NCBI GenBank assembly: GCA_032158295.1
Contig: CM063255.1
Location: 8,150,094-8,214,093, forward strand
Reading direction: 5' to 3'
DNA: 64,000 bases
Source: Pycnopodia helianthoides
Lineage: Eukaryota > Echinodermata > Asteroidea > Forcipulatida > Asteriidae
Part shown: in pieces, positions 24,700-34,800 of the stretch
How positions within the stretch are numbered: the stretch's first letter is position 1
How the letters are laid out: every line of letters begins with the position of its first letter
Position numbers and translations under genes: made by a program
Notes under the pieces: generated by a model
What the model was told of the DNA's origin: nothing
The model's database searches: none
The model's input: the letters and a program-made list of their open reading frames with translations, nothing else

Positions 24700-24870
24700 G
24701 GTTTTGATGATACTTGTACTGGCGCTCGTAACCGGCTTGCAAAATACTTGTGCTCGGTGTGCGCAACCGATACTCGACTGAAAGGAATCTGTACTCGAAC
24801 ACATGTACTCCATAGTCGACTGGAAACGGACTCGGACACCGATTGAAATGTACCCAGACACTCGTGCCTG
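24700..24870. repeat. ACTCG-motif-rich segment, possible transposon end
   Basis: ACTTG/ACTCG words recur in the same orientation (24713, 24747, 24773, 24794, 24829, 24860), interleaved with CGTAACCGG and CAACCGAT. Repeated short subterminal motifs of this kind are known from hAT-like and CACTA elements, but no terminal inverted repeat is visible. Low confidence. Confidence 0.3.
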
Positions 24871-24917
24871 GTCAAAATACCATTTTTCTTTCCACTTTCT
24901 TATAACTAGCGTTAATG

Positions 24918-24947
<30 letters not shown>
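24918..24947. repeat. A homopolymer, 30 nt
   Basis: Uninterrupted run of A. The preceding sequence shows no recognisable retroposon body. Confidence 0.95.
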
Positions 24948-24948
<1 letters not shown>

Positions 24949-25821
24949 AGAGGAATGAAAGCTCTGGAAAAAGTTGGATTAAATTTTCAATCATGTATTC
25001 TTGTTTAACTCACAACACAACACAATTACATCTCATACAGCGAACCGGTTTCAAGAGACGTAAACCAAACCGTTCCTTAACCATAGAATAGGCCGCATCC
25101 CTGGTACACGTAAATCACTTGTGTACACCGGTTTCTTCCTACGCAAACACAAGATTGCAAATTCTGCGATGTGTCCGGCATTCAACAAAACAAGCAAGAC
25201 ACAACAAAGAGCATATTCAGCGTAGGTGAAGCAGGTGAAAACTGCAATTGACGAAATTAAAAACAAACACCGCCAATTATGTGGCTATTGTGTATCTAAC
25301 AAAATGTATTCTCCCAGAAGCATCATTGCCGACAAACAATTGGACAAGGGGTCTATATTTGTCTTCGCGAAGAAAATAAGAACAAACAATCTCATTTTAT
25401 AGTGTCAGCAAATTGTTTGTTCTCACAATGCGGTGTTGTCGTAGGACATTGACGTGTGGAAAAGGGGGGGGGGGGGGATTGGGGGATATTGAAAAGAATA
25501 ATACATATCGTCATGTATCTGGAAGAGATGTGCCGTCAGTCACGGTTTGCCTTCATCAGGGGACTGCCACGGGTGTTGTTCTTCATAACACTCGGTTCAA
25601 ACTGAGGTCCCTACTCGTTGTCTCTCCCCCGATCAGTTTCCATCAGTTGCCACGGTTTTTTTTTTTTGGAAATTGCCGCTGTGTGATTTGACTTTACTGT
25701 GTAATACCTTACGGGTATGAAAATAGATATAGGTTCTACTTTAGAAGTTTGATGTCCGATATCCAGATTTGCCGTTTTAAAGGGTGTGCACAACCCTGGT
25801 ATGATTGCTGCATTACGTGGC
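24948..25821. other. No gene recognised; homopolymers
   Basis: Contains a G run (25464-25477) and a T run (25659-25668). The 92-codon frame at 25413-25691 spans both runs and is not credible. Confidence 0.5.
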
Positions 25822-26252
25822 GTGTCGTGGCCGAGCGGATAAGAGCACCGGACTCAAGCTCTGGTGTTTCTGTTCAGCAGAGTGTGGGTTCGAGTCCCAG
25901 TCGTGACACTTGTGTCCTTAAGCAAGACACTTAACCATTGTTGCTTCGTCCTTCGGATGGGACGTAAAGCCGTTGGTCCCGTGTGTTGTGTAATGCACGT
26001 AAAGAACCCAGTGCACTTATCGAAAAGAGAAGGGGTTCGCCCCGGTGTTCCTGGTTTGATTGGCAGCATATTGCGCCAAGCACCTTGTAAACCATTACAT
26101 TGTGCTATGTAAAGGAATAGGTCTCAAACTTCAAAAAATAGCTCCACATATATACCTTGCAGGAAAATACTGACTGTTGAAGCGCCTTGAGCGTCACTGA
26201 GTGACGGATATGAGCGCTATAAGAAGCTACTATTATTATTACTATTATTACT
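25822..26252 (+). mobile_element. tRNA-derived SINE, near full length
   Basis: The tRNA-like head (25822-25909) has an A box TGGCCGAGCGG (25828-25838) and a B box GGTTCGAGTCC (25887-25897). Its GGCCGAGCGG, and its long arm between the boxes, suggest a Leu/Ser-type tRNA. The central domain (about 25910-26060) includes CCTTCGGATGGGACGTAAAG and CCGTTGGTCCCGTGTG, resembling a conserved metazoan SINE core (I recall the Nin-DC type; not verified). The 3' part has GCGCCTTGAGCG and ATATGAGCGCTATAAGAAG, like an L2-clade LINE tail, ending in ATT repeats. No target duplication found. Confidence 0.85.
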
Positions 26253-26299
26253 GTTCATGGTTATGCACATAACTTTACATTGTTATCAAACATGTCATG

Positions 26300-26515
26300 G
26301 TGGAAAACTTCCATTGAAAAAAAGTTTTGCTTTAAATGCTGTGGGTTTTTGTAGAACTGTACTTTTTTAAATCATCGCGAAGTCCAAAACTCCATGTTTA
26401 AAAACGGTGAGGACACTTGAGGTTATTCCCCCACTATTTTCTCGTGACTCCGATGACTGATTGAGCTTCAACCTTTACATGTGTGTTATTTGATATATAT
26501 ATGTTGGGTTACTTG
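26300..26515 (+). mobile_element. Decayed relic carrying the TTAA-element module
   Basis: The stretch CACTATTTTCTCGTGACTCC then GATGACTGATTGAGCTTCAA (26431-26472) matches the module shared by families A, B and D. Upstream, CATGGTGGAAAACTTCC resembles GATGGTAGAAAGGTTTCC in the 58589 element. Termini are not recognisable. Confidence 0.5.
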
Positions 26516-26519
26516 ATAT

Positions 26520-26670
26520 GGGAACGTATTGCCGCCACAAGAATTTAAAAAAACTCTCTATCGTTTACGTACACGATAAGTTATCGTGCACGTATGTGAT
26601 TTGGACTTCGTTTGGAGTTGGACGTATAGTGTACACACACGGGAAATCTTGTGGCGGCAATACGCTTCCG
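26520..26670. mobile_element. 151-bp inverted-repeat element
   Basis: The left end GGGAACGTATTGCCGCC then ACAAGAATTT is mirrored by AAATCTTGTGGCGGCAATAC and GCTTCCG on the right, giving arms of about 25 bp. A second, inner palindrome around 26568-26594 pairs ACGTACACGATAA with TTATCGTGCACGT. It lies between two relics and may be inserted in older repeat sequence. Confidence 0.6.
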
Positions 26671-26689
26671 TGCGAACACCAAATAATGT

Positions 26690-26860
26690 GGCCCTTCGTG
26701 AGACAGTTTACCATGACTGCTGTGTTCTTCGCATGGGAGGTAAAGCTGTATACGTCCCATGTATTAGGATTGGTGGTGCACATAAAAGAACACAGAACAC
26801 CTATCGTGGAAGAGTTAGAGTTAACCCAGGTGTTTCTGATTTATTGCAAACATCATCGTC
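26690..26860 (+). mobile_element. Diverged SINE central-domain relic
   Basis: Colinear with the core of the 25822 SINE: CTTCGCATGGGAGGTAAAGC versus CTTCGGATGGGACGTAAAGC, then CCCATGTATT, GTGCACATAAAAGAAC and CCCAGGTGTTTCTGATTT. Frames across the two copies translate to similar peptides (RMGGKAV versus RMGRKAV), which reflects shared ancestry and not a protein gene. No tRNA-like head is visible. Confidence 0.65.
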
Positions 26861-27420
26861 TACAAGTGTCATTAGGCTTCCGAGTTACAGTGATTATTTC
26901 GCCATTTTATTAAGACCAATTTTATACTTTCTACAGACTTCAGATGACTTAACATCGACGTCAGGTTAAGCTCATCACTTAAAAACCTGGACGGAAGTGT
27001 CGTTAAATGCAACCCGATGATAGAAAATAACTCAGTAAATAAATAAACCACAAAGAAGAGTAAAAAGGGTTCCAATTTCATTTCAGCGAACGCAAATAGA
27101 CAAACAGCGAAGCAGAAGTTCGTTGGCGTATTTAAGAGGCTTTTAAGAATGCATCGCCCACGTCATTCCCGTTCAGAGCGCAGTAATCGTGCACAACGAG
27201 GCTTGCCCAGCTGCCGTTTTACACACCGTAAAAACAAAGTTGTTCATGTGCATCGTAGAACGAGCGTAGGTTCTCGTTTTTACTTGACTGCAATTAGGCA
27301 TCCGCAAGCGGTCATGGTCATTGAAATAATTCGAGAAAAAAAAATGAACTTATCAAGCGCACTCTGGCTGCGACACTTCAAAACTCAATCTCAAAATGCA
27401 GCATCTCAAATCACCGCTGG
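26861..27420. other. No feature recognised
   Basis: AT-rich sequence leading into an A run. No repeat family or gene recognised. Confidence 0.5.
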
Positions 27421-27525
27421 AAAAAAAAAAAAAAAAAAAAAAAAAGTCAACCGCATACCGTGTGACCAAGATGGCCGAGTCATCAGAGTGTGGGTTCGAA
27501 TCCCATGCAGCATACTCCAAGGGAG
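27421..27525 (+). mobile_element. A run and internally deleted tRNA-like SINE head
   Basis: A run of 25 A (27421-27445) is followed by ATGGCCGAGT (A-box-like, about 27471-27480) and, only about 15 nt later, by GTGTGGGTTCGAATCCCATG containing a B box (GGTTCGAATCC). In the 25822 SINE the same AGAGTGTGGGTTCGA word follows the long arm. The spacing implies that the middle of the head has been deleted. Confidence 0.55.
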
Positions 27526-28435
27526 TGGAGATGGATTCCGGAATGCTTAAAGCCCAATGAACACTGGGGTAGTAATAGTGTAAGGTGCTTTGATACAATG
27601 TTTAAATTTGCCTAACAAATGCCTTTTGATGATCAGCATCACGAATTTTAGGGGGAGGGGGGGGGGGTTCTCAGAGTTGGCACCCCTCATGTGAAAATAC
27701 GTTTCACCTTCACTGAACAAATATTGTTGTGAATAAGACTTGTGACTACAAGATGGACCTATTGGCAATTTCCGAATGAATGACTTCGGCAGTGACTATG
27801 GCTAGCATGCCGAAAAAGGCCCATTCTTCAGCGTTGTCGTTTCCGAAAGTTGCCATAGCCGTAGCCGAAGTTGCTTCATTCAAACGCGACTTTTCTTTTT
27901 CGCTTGATGGCTCATTTGGTAAACTATACGGAACCACAGTGCAAAATGCAAAATGAATATTAAACATGGAACAATTACTTCCTTGAAGGTATAGCGTAAA
28001 ACAAAAATAACAATAAAATAAATGCTTAGTAATCGAATTTTGCTTTAAGCACAAGGTCTGCCTTCTTCTCAGTATAATGACAAACATGCTAACATCTGCA
28101 TGTTTTAAATAGTCGTCAAATGGTTTTCATAGTTATGTAAAAAATAACAGTAAATAAATAAAGTTACTCGCGGTAACATCCCTCATAAATCGATTCGACG
28201 TGACCGCACTGGTTGATGCTCGGCCATTGAGTGAATTAACCACGGTCTCCACATCATAAACACAACGACCCCTTGTAAAATGTTTTCTTTAAAGTATGAA
28301 TTGCATCTACTATCCAATATCTCGCTTTTCCCACAGATTTGCGTTATACGGTGAAAGTACAGTAGAGCGCCAATAACGAAATAATAAGAAATGACTATTG
28401 CGAACCAATTCACTCTGTGAATGAGCAATTCCTCC
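27526..28435. other. No gene recognised; G-rich run
   Basis: G-rich run at 27650-27668. The 113-codon minus-strand frame (27746-28087) has no recognisable domain, and I do not call it a gene. Confidence 0.45.
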
Positions 28436-28827
28436 TTAAAGGAACATTACAGAATTGGTTTTTGCTAACAAGACAGTTGCTGGCAGTGTAAGCACTTTAT
28501 GTAATCCACCATATACATAAACTGACAAACCTGTAGAAGTTTGAGATCGATCGGCCATCTGGGTCACGAGAAAATAGTGAAAAACCGATTACACATTTGC
28601 ATGAAATCATATAGATTCAACAAATGAATAAAACGCTCACTGAGCGATAAACTCCAATCGGGAAATTAGTTTATTCATTTCTCATCAAATATGGCATTTC
28701 AGACAGAATTATTTCAAGGGATGTTTTCTACCATCATCATCATTAGACCGTGTAAGTTTTATGTAAATCTGTGATCAAAAGTATATTTTACAAGTTTTTT
28801 TCTTACCAATTCTTAATGTTCCTTTAA
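28436..28827 (-). mobile_element. TTAA-flanked MITE, family A copy 2
   Basis: TTAA at 28436-28439 and 28824-28827. Left end AGGAACATTACAGAATTGGT, right end CCAATTCTTAATGTTCCT. Same orientation and near-identical interior to the 1127 copy, including the ACGCTCACTGAGCGATAAAC central palindrome. Length 392 bp with flanks. Non-autonomous. Confidence 0.9.
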
Positions 28828-29854
28828 CTAATTCGCCACCGTTTTCACGAACCGATGAGTGCGTACAAAATCACAACATTATTTTATTATACTATTATAA
28901 TTTTTTGTACAAATTCTTGACATACCCATTGACGTTAACATTTCCAGCAAGTTTCAGGACTCGACACGTAATGGTTACGCAATTACACTTCTAAAGCATG
29001 ACCGACGAATCACTAGATTTGCCATATTGCGTTCTCACGAATAATAATAATACTTGCAGCCTCCCTTTAAATACACAGCGCTGGCACGGTGCCAAGCACA
29101 CGTGGTATGACTTTTGCGTTTTACACAAACCAGTGAATCTCAATAAGCATTGGATTGTAGACAGCGCTCGGGGTGCAAGTTCCATTTTTTACTCTCTCTT
29201 TTTTTTCCACGAAGTGATGATTTTTTTATTTTATAGAAAAGCATCTCATGAGCATATTTGCAAGATTCACAATTTTGTATCACTGAAGAATTCAGCTTCA
29301 TTTGTGTAGTAAAAAGAATAAAAAAACACTGTCTTCGAAACATCGGTTTGAAAACCAGTAAAACTTCATATGCGATTTTCTCCAAACACTAAATTGTGGC
29401 TGTGGTGCAGATTTTCCACTTCTTGTAAAAGGTGACGAATCACATAAAAAAAAGACAATCTAAAACCATTGACGACACAGTATCAGCACTACACAAGAGT
29501 CTAGCTCAAAGGATTATTTTTTTTTAGATTGGAGTAAAATTGGAACAAACAAAACTTAAGAGGGCATACATGATTATATATGATAGCATAATGCCTATAG
29601 TAGAATCGATGACCTGCTCTCTTGAGAAAGATGGTAGGACATTCCGTGTATAAGGAACAAGTTAATGAAAATATAATATTTAAGGGTGCTGGTGCGGGAA
29701 CTGACCACCAATTTTCTCGTCACAACAACTACTGATCACCAATCTGTACATGGTGTTATTATAAAAAGATAGACAGTACGTCAGTGGGATCGGTATGCCA
29801 AGACAATCATAATAAACCACCGACTTGAGTAAGACAAAGGAGTCGAATAGCCCT
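28828..29854. other. No gene recognised
   Basis: AT-rich sequence. GCGCTGGCACGGTGCCAAG near 29080-29096 repeats a palindromic word of 4865-4877, and neighbouring TTTACACAAA/CACGAA words are also similar, hinting at a decayed dispersed repeat. No coding feature. Confidence 0.4.
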
Positions 29855-29926
29855 CTGTTCCTGTCTACAATGGAGTTTGTTCCTGTACAATGGAGTTTTT
29901 TTTACTGTGCAATGGAGTTTGTCAAG
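29855..29926. repeat. Short tandem repeat, ACAATGGAGTTTGTTCCTGT type
   Basis: Three imperfect copies of a ~20-26-bp unit containing CAATGGAGTTT. Confidence 0.75.
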
Positions 29927-30467
29927 GGTTGAACACGATTGTCCGATAACCAAAATGTGTAAACAACATCAAGCTAAGACAACAAGAAAATGAGAAAGAA
30001 AAAGGAAGAGATAACAATTTGTCATACCTTTTAGACATTAAGCTGAAATGTCTGCGTCCCCAGAAGAAGCTTGTCTACTCTGCCCCTTTTGCCTTGTGTT
30101 CCTCAACCAAAGAACCCCTCAACGCCAAAAAAACCCAAAACAAACACTGCCGGAGTTATCTGTGGGATTACAGATGCACGTGTTCACAGACACTGTTGGA
30201 TCATCCACACAATTGAGTCTACGCAAGATGACCGGCAGTAGGTGTCTCCTACGTTCACTCCCTCGTGTCGTGCTGCTGCTGCGTACAATCCCGCCGAGCA
30301 TGCGTAAACCTGTTACCAAGGAAACCAAGTATACACATTGTTAGGATGGAGAGAGATGGCGTACGACGAGCATACTGTTAACCACAGCAGGGTCTAACTT
30401 TATTCAAAGAAGCCTGTGAGTGGGTAACACCATAGAGCAAAGACAGAGTCTCTGTCCTTGGTACCAA
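29927..30467. other. No gene recognised
   Basis: Frames at 30019-30344 overlap on both strands without recognisable domain. No repeat family identified. Confidence 0.45.
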
Positions 30468-30736
30468 TACACTCAAAAAGACACAGAGTTGACCACGAGA
30501 AGGGTCCGTATGGCTACACCCATTTCCAGCTCACCTTGACCCGTTTTTCTGGGCCAAAACGACCCGGATTCTGAGTCAAAAACAAGCTACTGACCGTGGT
30601 ATCTGGTTTACGTTTACCTGGGAAAGCAGGTGACGCTGACCCCACAACCTGGCAATGCGGAAACAAAAATGGGTCAGGCCCGTATGGGGAAACTTCGTCG
30701 ATCAACAATTCGGACTAGGCGATTTTAAGAGTGTAA
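30468..30736. mobile_element. GGTCA-type element, second member
   Basis: Left ACACTCAAAAAGACAC is mirrored by right GATTTTAAGAGTGTAAG. Internally it contains TTGACCCG, ACGACCCGGATTCTGAGTC, CTGACCC and ATGGGTCAGG, the same vocabulary as 22586-22840. Boundaries are approximate. Confidence 0.5.
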
Positions 30737-30769
30737 GAAAGGTGTCCAGCTTGCTTCCACCAAAAATAA

Positions 30770-30925
30770 GGGAATAAAAGGGTCTTAACCGGCCGTTTAA
30801 AACCGGCAGGGTCGTGGCCGTGTGATAAATGACCGAACCGAAGGCGAGGTCCTTTATCGCACGGCCACGGCCCTGCAAGGTTTTAAACGGCCGGTTAAGA
30901 CCAAGTCACTACTCTTTTATTCCCA
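30770..30925. mobile_element. Strong foldback element
   Basis: Arms of about 54 bp (30781-30833 and 30851-30904) are nearly perfect reverse complements: GGTCTTAACCGGCCGTTTAA against TTAAACGGCCGGTTAAGACC at the ends. The loop is about 15 nt. Outer GGGAATAAAAG and CTTTTATTCCC extend the inverted repeat with an unpaired insert on the right. GC-rich and CpG-rich in an AT-rich setting. A foldback-type non-autonomous transposon. Confidence 0.8.
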
Positions 30926-32095
30926 TTCATAAATGCCCTTTTTGTTAAAAAGCGTAATATTGCTGGAAAAATCTCAACTTTTCTGTTAACTTTCATTTCC
31001 TGTCACGTCCTGGAGCCCTGTTTCGCTAAGGATTATACATGCCATGCTCAATAGCTGTGCGTACGCGCGCGTCATAACACTAACATGTTTTTAGATTGAA
31101 TACTAGTATGTGTTGATTGCGTTAGGTGTGTTAAAACACGTCGAGCCGTGCATTATCATCTGTTTAAACACCCCACGTGACACGCTCTCCACCAATCAGA
31201 ATGGATAAACTCTCCGAGGTAATTATGAATAGTTGTTTAACAATGATTAGTTCTAGTCAGCTACATTTATCACGCGTTGTCAGCTTTGCATTACTTTAAT
31301 ACACCTCTTGCATAAAGACGGCTATCTACCTTTGCTAGTCATTTATTTTCCTTTCCACACCTTTGCATTCCTTTGAAATGTTGCGCTTCATGAGTTCCAG
31401 CTGTTAATATTTCTAACATTACATAACGAACACGACAGTAACAATGGAGGCATTAAAATAACTGACCTCGTTTCAGTAAAACGCTGCCTTTATAAATAAT
31501 ATTAAACATGTGTTCGATAACCAATGCAAGTGTCATTAAGTTTAAAGGCAATTACCCAAATGTATGTTAATATATATATGAAGCCCATTAATAATACTAA
31601 TATCAATCACTTATCATACCAAAATTACCATGCGCTCGATCAAACACTTTTGTTCGTATACAGAAAACAGATTTTCTGTAGCTGAACATTTCCTCAAAGC
31701 AGGGAAATTGTTACATGTGACTTTCAAGGCTGGAATGCTACACTAACACGTGCAGAAAAGTATTGATTTAAGTTCAGAAACTTTGGATTTATTTATTTTG
31801 TAACAACTTGAGAAAACAGCCTGACTTCATGGTACTGCCCAAGGAATTGTGCACTTTACACGGCCCTTAGAACCACGCACTTCACAATCATAGGGGGCCG
31901 TTAACGGTGCCATGACATTGGGCCCTGTACTAATTAGTCTGTCCTGTGATAATCGTTCTGAAACTCCCGCCGTGTGAAGGAAAAACTTTTTTTTTTCTTC
32001 AAAAACTCAGTTCCACATTTCGTTGAGCCAATTATTTAACAGGTGTAATAATTTGCACCGGGGATAAAGAACAATTTTATTTTGAATTGAGCCTA
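30926..32095. other. No gene recognised
   Basis: AT-rich sequence. A GTACGCGCGCGTC stretch (31062-31074) and CACGTGACACG plus ACCAATCAG (31172-31199) could be promoter-like words, but no transcription unit is visible. They may instead belong to the neighbouring foldback element. Confidence 0.4.
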
Positions 32096-32240
32096 TGTGT
32101 GATAAGCACTGTGTATTACACTCGGTGCTTCCTCGAGTCCGGCGAGAATACAAATCCACAGGCATACTACTCGGATGGGATGCGAACCCACGACCCCTCC
32201 CATACCCCAAACCCATTCCAGAACAGACGCTGTTGCTTGT
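32096..32240 (-). mobile_element. SINE-like tRNA-derived repeat, minus strand
   Basis: On the minus strand a B-box match GGTTCGCATCC (32178-32188) lies in TGGGTTCGCATCCCATCCGA, followed by GCCTGTGGATTTG, GGACTCGAGGAAGCACCGAG and ACAGTGCTTATCACACA. I associate this layout with short echinoderm tRNA-like repeats. The A box is not clear, so the 5' end is uncertain. Confidence 0.5.
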
Positions 32241-32819
32241 AAAAAAAACTGCGTAAGGCTCTACGCCATTCTTCCGGGCACACAAAGTATATTGTTCCAG
32301 TAGTAAACAAAAGTCGAAGGCAATAAAATGGGCCATGAAAAAGAAAAGAAAAACCCCAAAACATGCCCGATATGTGGCAGAGGGTGTCCCTCCCCCAATC
32401 GTTCCCATATTTCAACATATTCTTTTGCCCTTTTACAGAAGTACCTCCTAAAAAAACTCAGATTCCAAGCACACAACAAAGACACAAAATGAGGAGAGGG
32501 GGATACACCTTGCAAACCAACTGTGGAGAAAAAAACTGCATTACCAATACGTTCTTGTTGCTACAATTACCCAAAGACATATTGTCCCATTCCATGCAGA
32601 ATTTGACCTTCCTATAATGAATCATGAATGACAGAAAACCGAACGAACATTCACGCTCCAGTTTTCTTGAAAGACAATTTTAAACATTAATTGCTTACAA
32701 CAATTACGTCTTTTTTCCGTGCAAATGACACCATAAATAAAACCACTAAACAACCCCGAGCGTGCGCAGCGACGAGAGGTCAGTTCGAAGCCTTTAGCAG
32801 CGGGTACAAAAGGAAGAAA
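32241..32819. other. No gene recognised
   Basis: Overlapping frames on the minus strand between 32007 and 32515 run through the SINE-like repeat and have no recognisable domain. The rest is unique-looking AT-rich sequence. Confidence 0.45.
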
Positions 32820-32973
32820 ACATCAATAAGATATAAGGTTTTTGAGGCATTGCATGGTGAGGTATCAATGTATATTCGGTTTGCGGTAACACCATGTGCA
32901 TATTTATCTACACAGCAAAGTAGATAATTATACACATGGTGTTACCGTAAACCGAATATACATCAATAAGATA
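32820..32973. mobile_element. Hairpin element with 14-bp flanking direct repeats
   Basis: ACATCAATAAGATA occurs exactly at 32820-32833 and 32960-32973. Between them a left region (GGTTTTTGAGGCATTGCATG) leads into two 44-bp arms, 32868-32911 and 32920-32963, that pair (TATATTCGGTTTGCGGTAAC with GTTACCGTAAACCGAATATA) around an 8-nt loop. The left region and arm recur at 9441-9520. The direct repeats look like a target-site duplication. The class is unclear. Confidence 0.7.
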
Positions 32974-33065
32974 CATTTAGCAATTTGCATCGGAGATAAA
33001 AGGTTCCATCAAAAGATTTCATAACAGTCCTATCCCATATCTAACAGGATTGTTAAATGACATGC

Positions 33066-33459
33066 TTAAAGGAACGTTACAGAATTGGTAAGGAAAAAAC
33101 TTGTTAAGTATACTTTTTGATCACAGATTTACACAAAACTTACGCGGTCTAATGATGATGATAATAGAAAACATCCCTTGAAATATTTCTGTCTGAAATG
33201 CCATATTTGATGAGAAATGAATAAACTAATTTTCCGATTGGAGTTTATCGCTCAGTGAGCGTTTTATTCAGTTGTTGAATCTATATGATTTCATGCAAAT
33301 GTGTAATCGGTTTTTCACTATTTTCTCGTGACCCAGATGGCCGATCGATCTCAAACTTCTACAGGTTTGTCAGTTTATGTATATGGTGGATTACATAAAG
33401 TGCTTACACTGCCAGCAACTGTTTTGTTAGCAATAACCAATTCTGTAATGTTCCTTTAA
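33066..33459 (+). mobile_element. TTAA-flanked MITE, family A copy 3
   Basis: TTAA at 33066-33069 and 33456-33459. AGGAACGTTACAGAATTGGT on the left and ACCAATTCTGTAATGTTCCT on the right form ~20-bp terminal inverted repeats. Opposite orientation to the 1127 and 28436 copies. The interior carries TTTTCTCGTGACCCAGATGG and the central ATCGCTCAGTGAGCGTTTTA palindrome. Confidence 0.92.
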
Positions 33460-33690
33460 AGATTGATTTCTTGTTCACTTTTATAAAACAATGCTTTTTT
33501 TGTTGGTGCTTGTGCTTGTTTCCGTGTCCTGTTTTTAAAAAAGATTTACATTGCCAGTGTTCCTTGCGTTTAAATTTGTTATCGTCCAAGTATCTTTTTA
33601 ATTACCTTCTGTGTATTGTTTTTTTTATCTACTGTGACCACTGTGCAATACAGCCTCTGGGCTGCAATATGGTGTAAATAAACCAATAAT
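33460..33690 (+). mobile_element. Probable L2/CR1-like LINE 3' tail
   Basis: T-rich sequence ends in ACAGCCTCTGGGCTGCAATA then TGGTGTAAATAAACCAATAA, a hairpin-plus-AAATAAA ending typical of CR1/L2-clade 3' untranslated ends. It lies directly after a family A element. No reverse transcriptase frame nearby, so at most a 5'-truncated copy. Confidence 0.5.
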
Positions 33691-34329
33691 TTCGGTTTTA
33701 TCCTACACAGATATGCGATCGAAATAAGCAAGTACAAAAGAATAATATGAACGGAAACGTGATTTTGCTTTTTTCCACAGGGTATCTGGTGAAAACTGTG
33801 TAAAAGCAATGGACTCGTCCCTCAAAAAGAAAAAAAAAACTATTATCGATGCATCGCGCCTTTATTAAAAACCCCGAGGCCATTCTAACATATGCAAGCT
33901 ACTTTACGCCTCTCGGTATCTTATGGAACAATCCCCACAGACTATGTAGTTCATCAATAACGAGGGCTTTTATATCCGAGATCAACGAAAAACTCGCTCG
34001 ATATTATTTTGTCTCTTTGAAACACGGAAGTTCCGAAGGTGACATCGGAATTAAGGACGTTTCCAGTGCAATCAGTGCAGATTGGTGCCGACGGGGGTTC
34101 CTATATAATTTTCTTCTTGTTCTCCTGTTATAGAGGCAGATGTGTTTGTAAAGATAAACACATGTACAAAAAAGTCACCTCTGAAGGCCGCATTGACAGT
34201 TAAGAAAATCCAGTGGAAGAAGGTAATCTACGGGGTTTAAAGACAGTGATTGGGAAGACCCCACTTGTGATAGTTAGAAGTGTCTCTTTAACGTGCGGGG
34301 AATTGATTTTTTCTAACTTTTTCAGGTGT
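33691..34329. other. No gene recognised
   Basis: The 94-codon frame at 33849-34133 has no recognisable domain. Otherwise unique-looking AT-rich DNA. Confidence 0.45.
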
Positions 34330-34735
34330 TTCTTTATTTATATATATATATATATATTTTTATATCATATATTTTTTTTATTTGTATATTTATTTTATTT
34401 ATTTAAAATATCATTATAACTGTAGTTTTAATAACTCCTTTTTATTATTTTTTTCTTCCTTCCTTTCTCTTTCTTTGCTCTTATTGGTATTATATTTGTT
34501 TACGTAATTTTTGTTTATTTATTTATTATTGTTATTATTGTTTTTTTTATTAACATTTGTCTTCTTGTAATTACATATTTTAAATATTTTTTTGTGTGGT
34601 GGTGGTGGGGGGGGGGAAGGGGGGGGGGGGTGACATTACACGGGTGTACGTAGAGCCCACTTTACTTGTCCTGAATTTCGTCTGATCCCAAAGTAAGGGG
34701 TACACACGCACTCTCTCTCTCTCTCTCTCTCTCTT
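34330..34735. repeat. T/AT-rich low complexity, G run, (CT)n
   Basis: TATATATA and TTTATTTATT low complexity (34336-34595) is followed by a G-rich run (34601-34631) and then a CT dinucleotide run (34709-34735). No gene. Confidence 0.9.
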
Positions 34736-34800
34736 TCAAAGTATCAATGCGTTTTCGTTTCGACCGAGAACGTTTATTCCTGAGAACTCCCTTTACGCAA

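Noticed and set aside
25822..25909. Functional tRNA gene
   Set aside because: The head has A and B boxes but imperfect acceptor pairing and continues into a SINE core with no Pol III T-run terminator after the head.
25749..26112. Frames across the SINE with peptides similar to frames at 26586 and 50089
   Set aside because: The similarity is explained by shared SINE ancestry. Boxes A and B and the tail identify a retroposon, not a protein family.
30926..31330. Promoter suggested by CACGTGAC, ACCAATCAG and CpG words
   Set aside because: No transcript or coding region can be tied to it, and the CpG words adjoin a CpG-rich foldback element.
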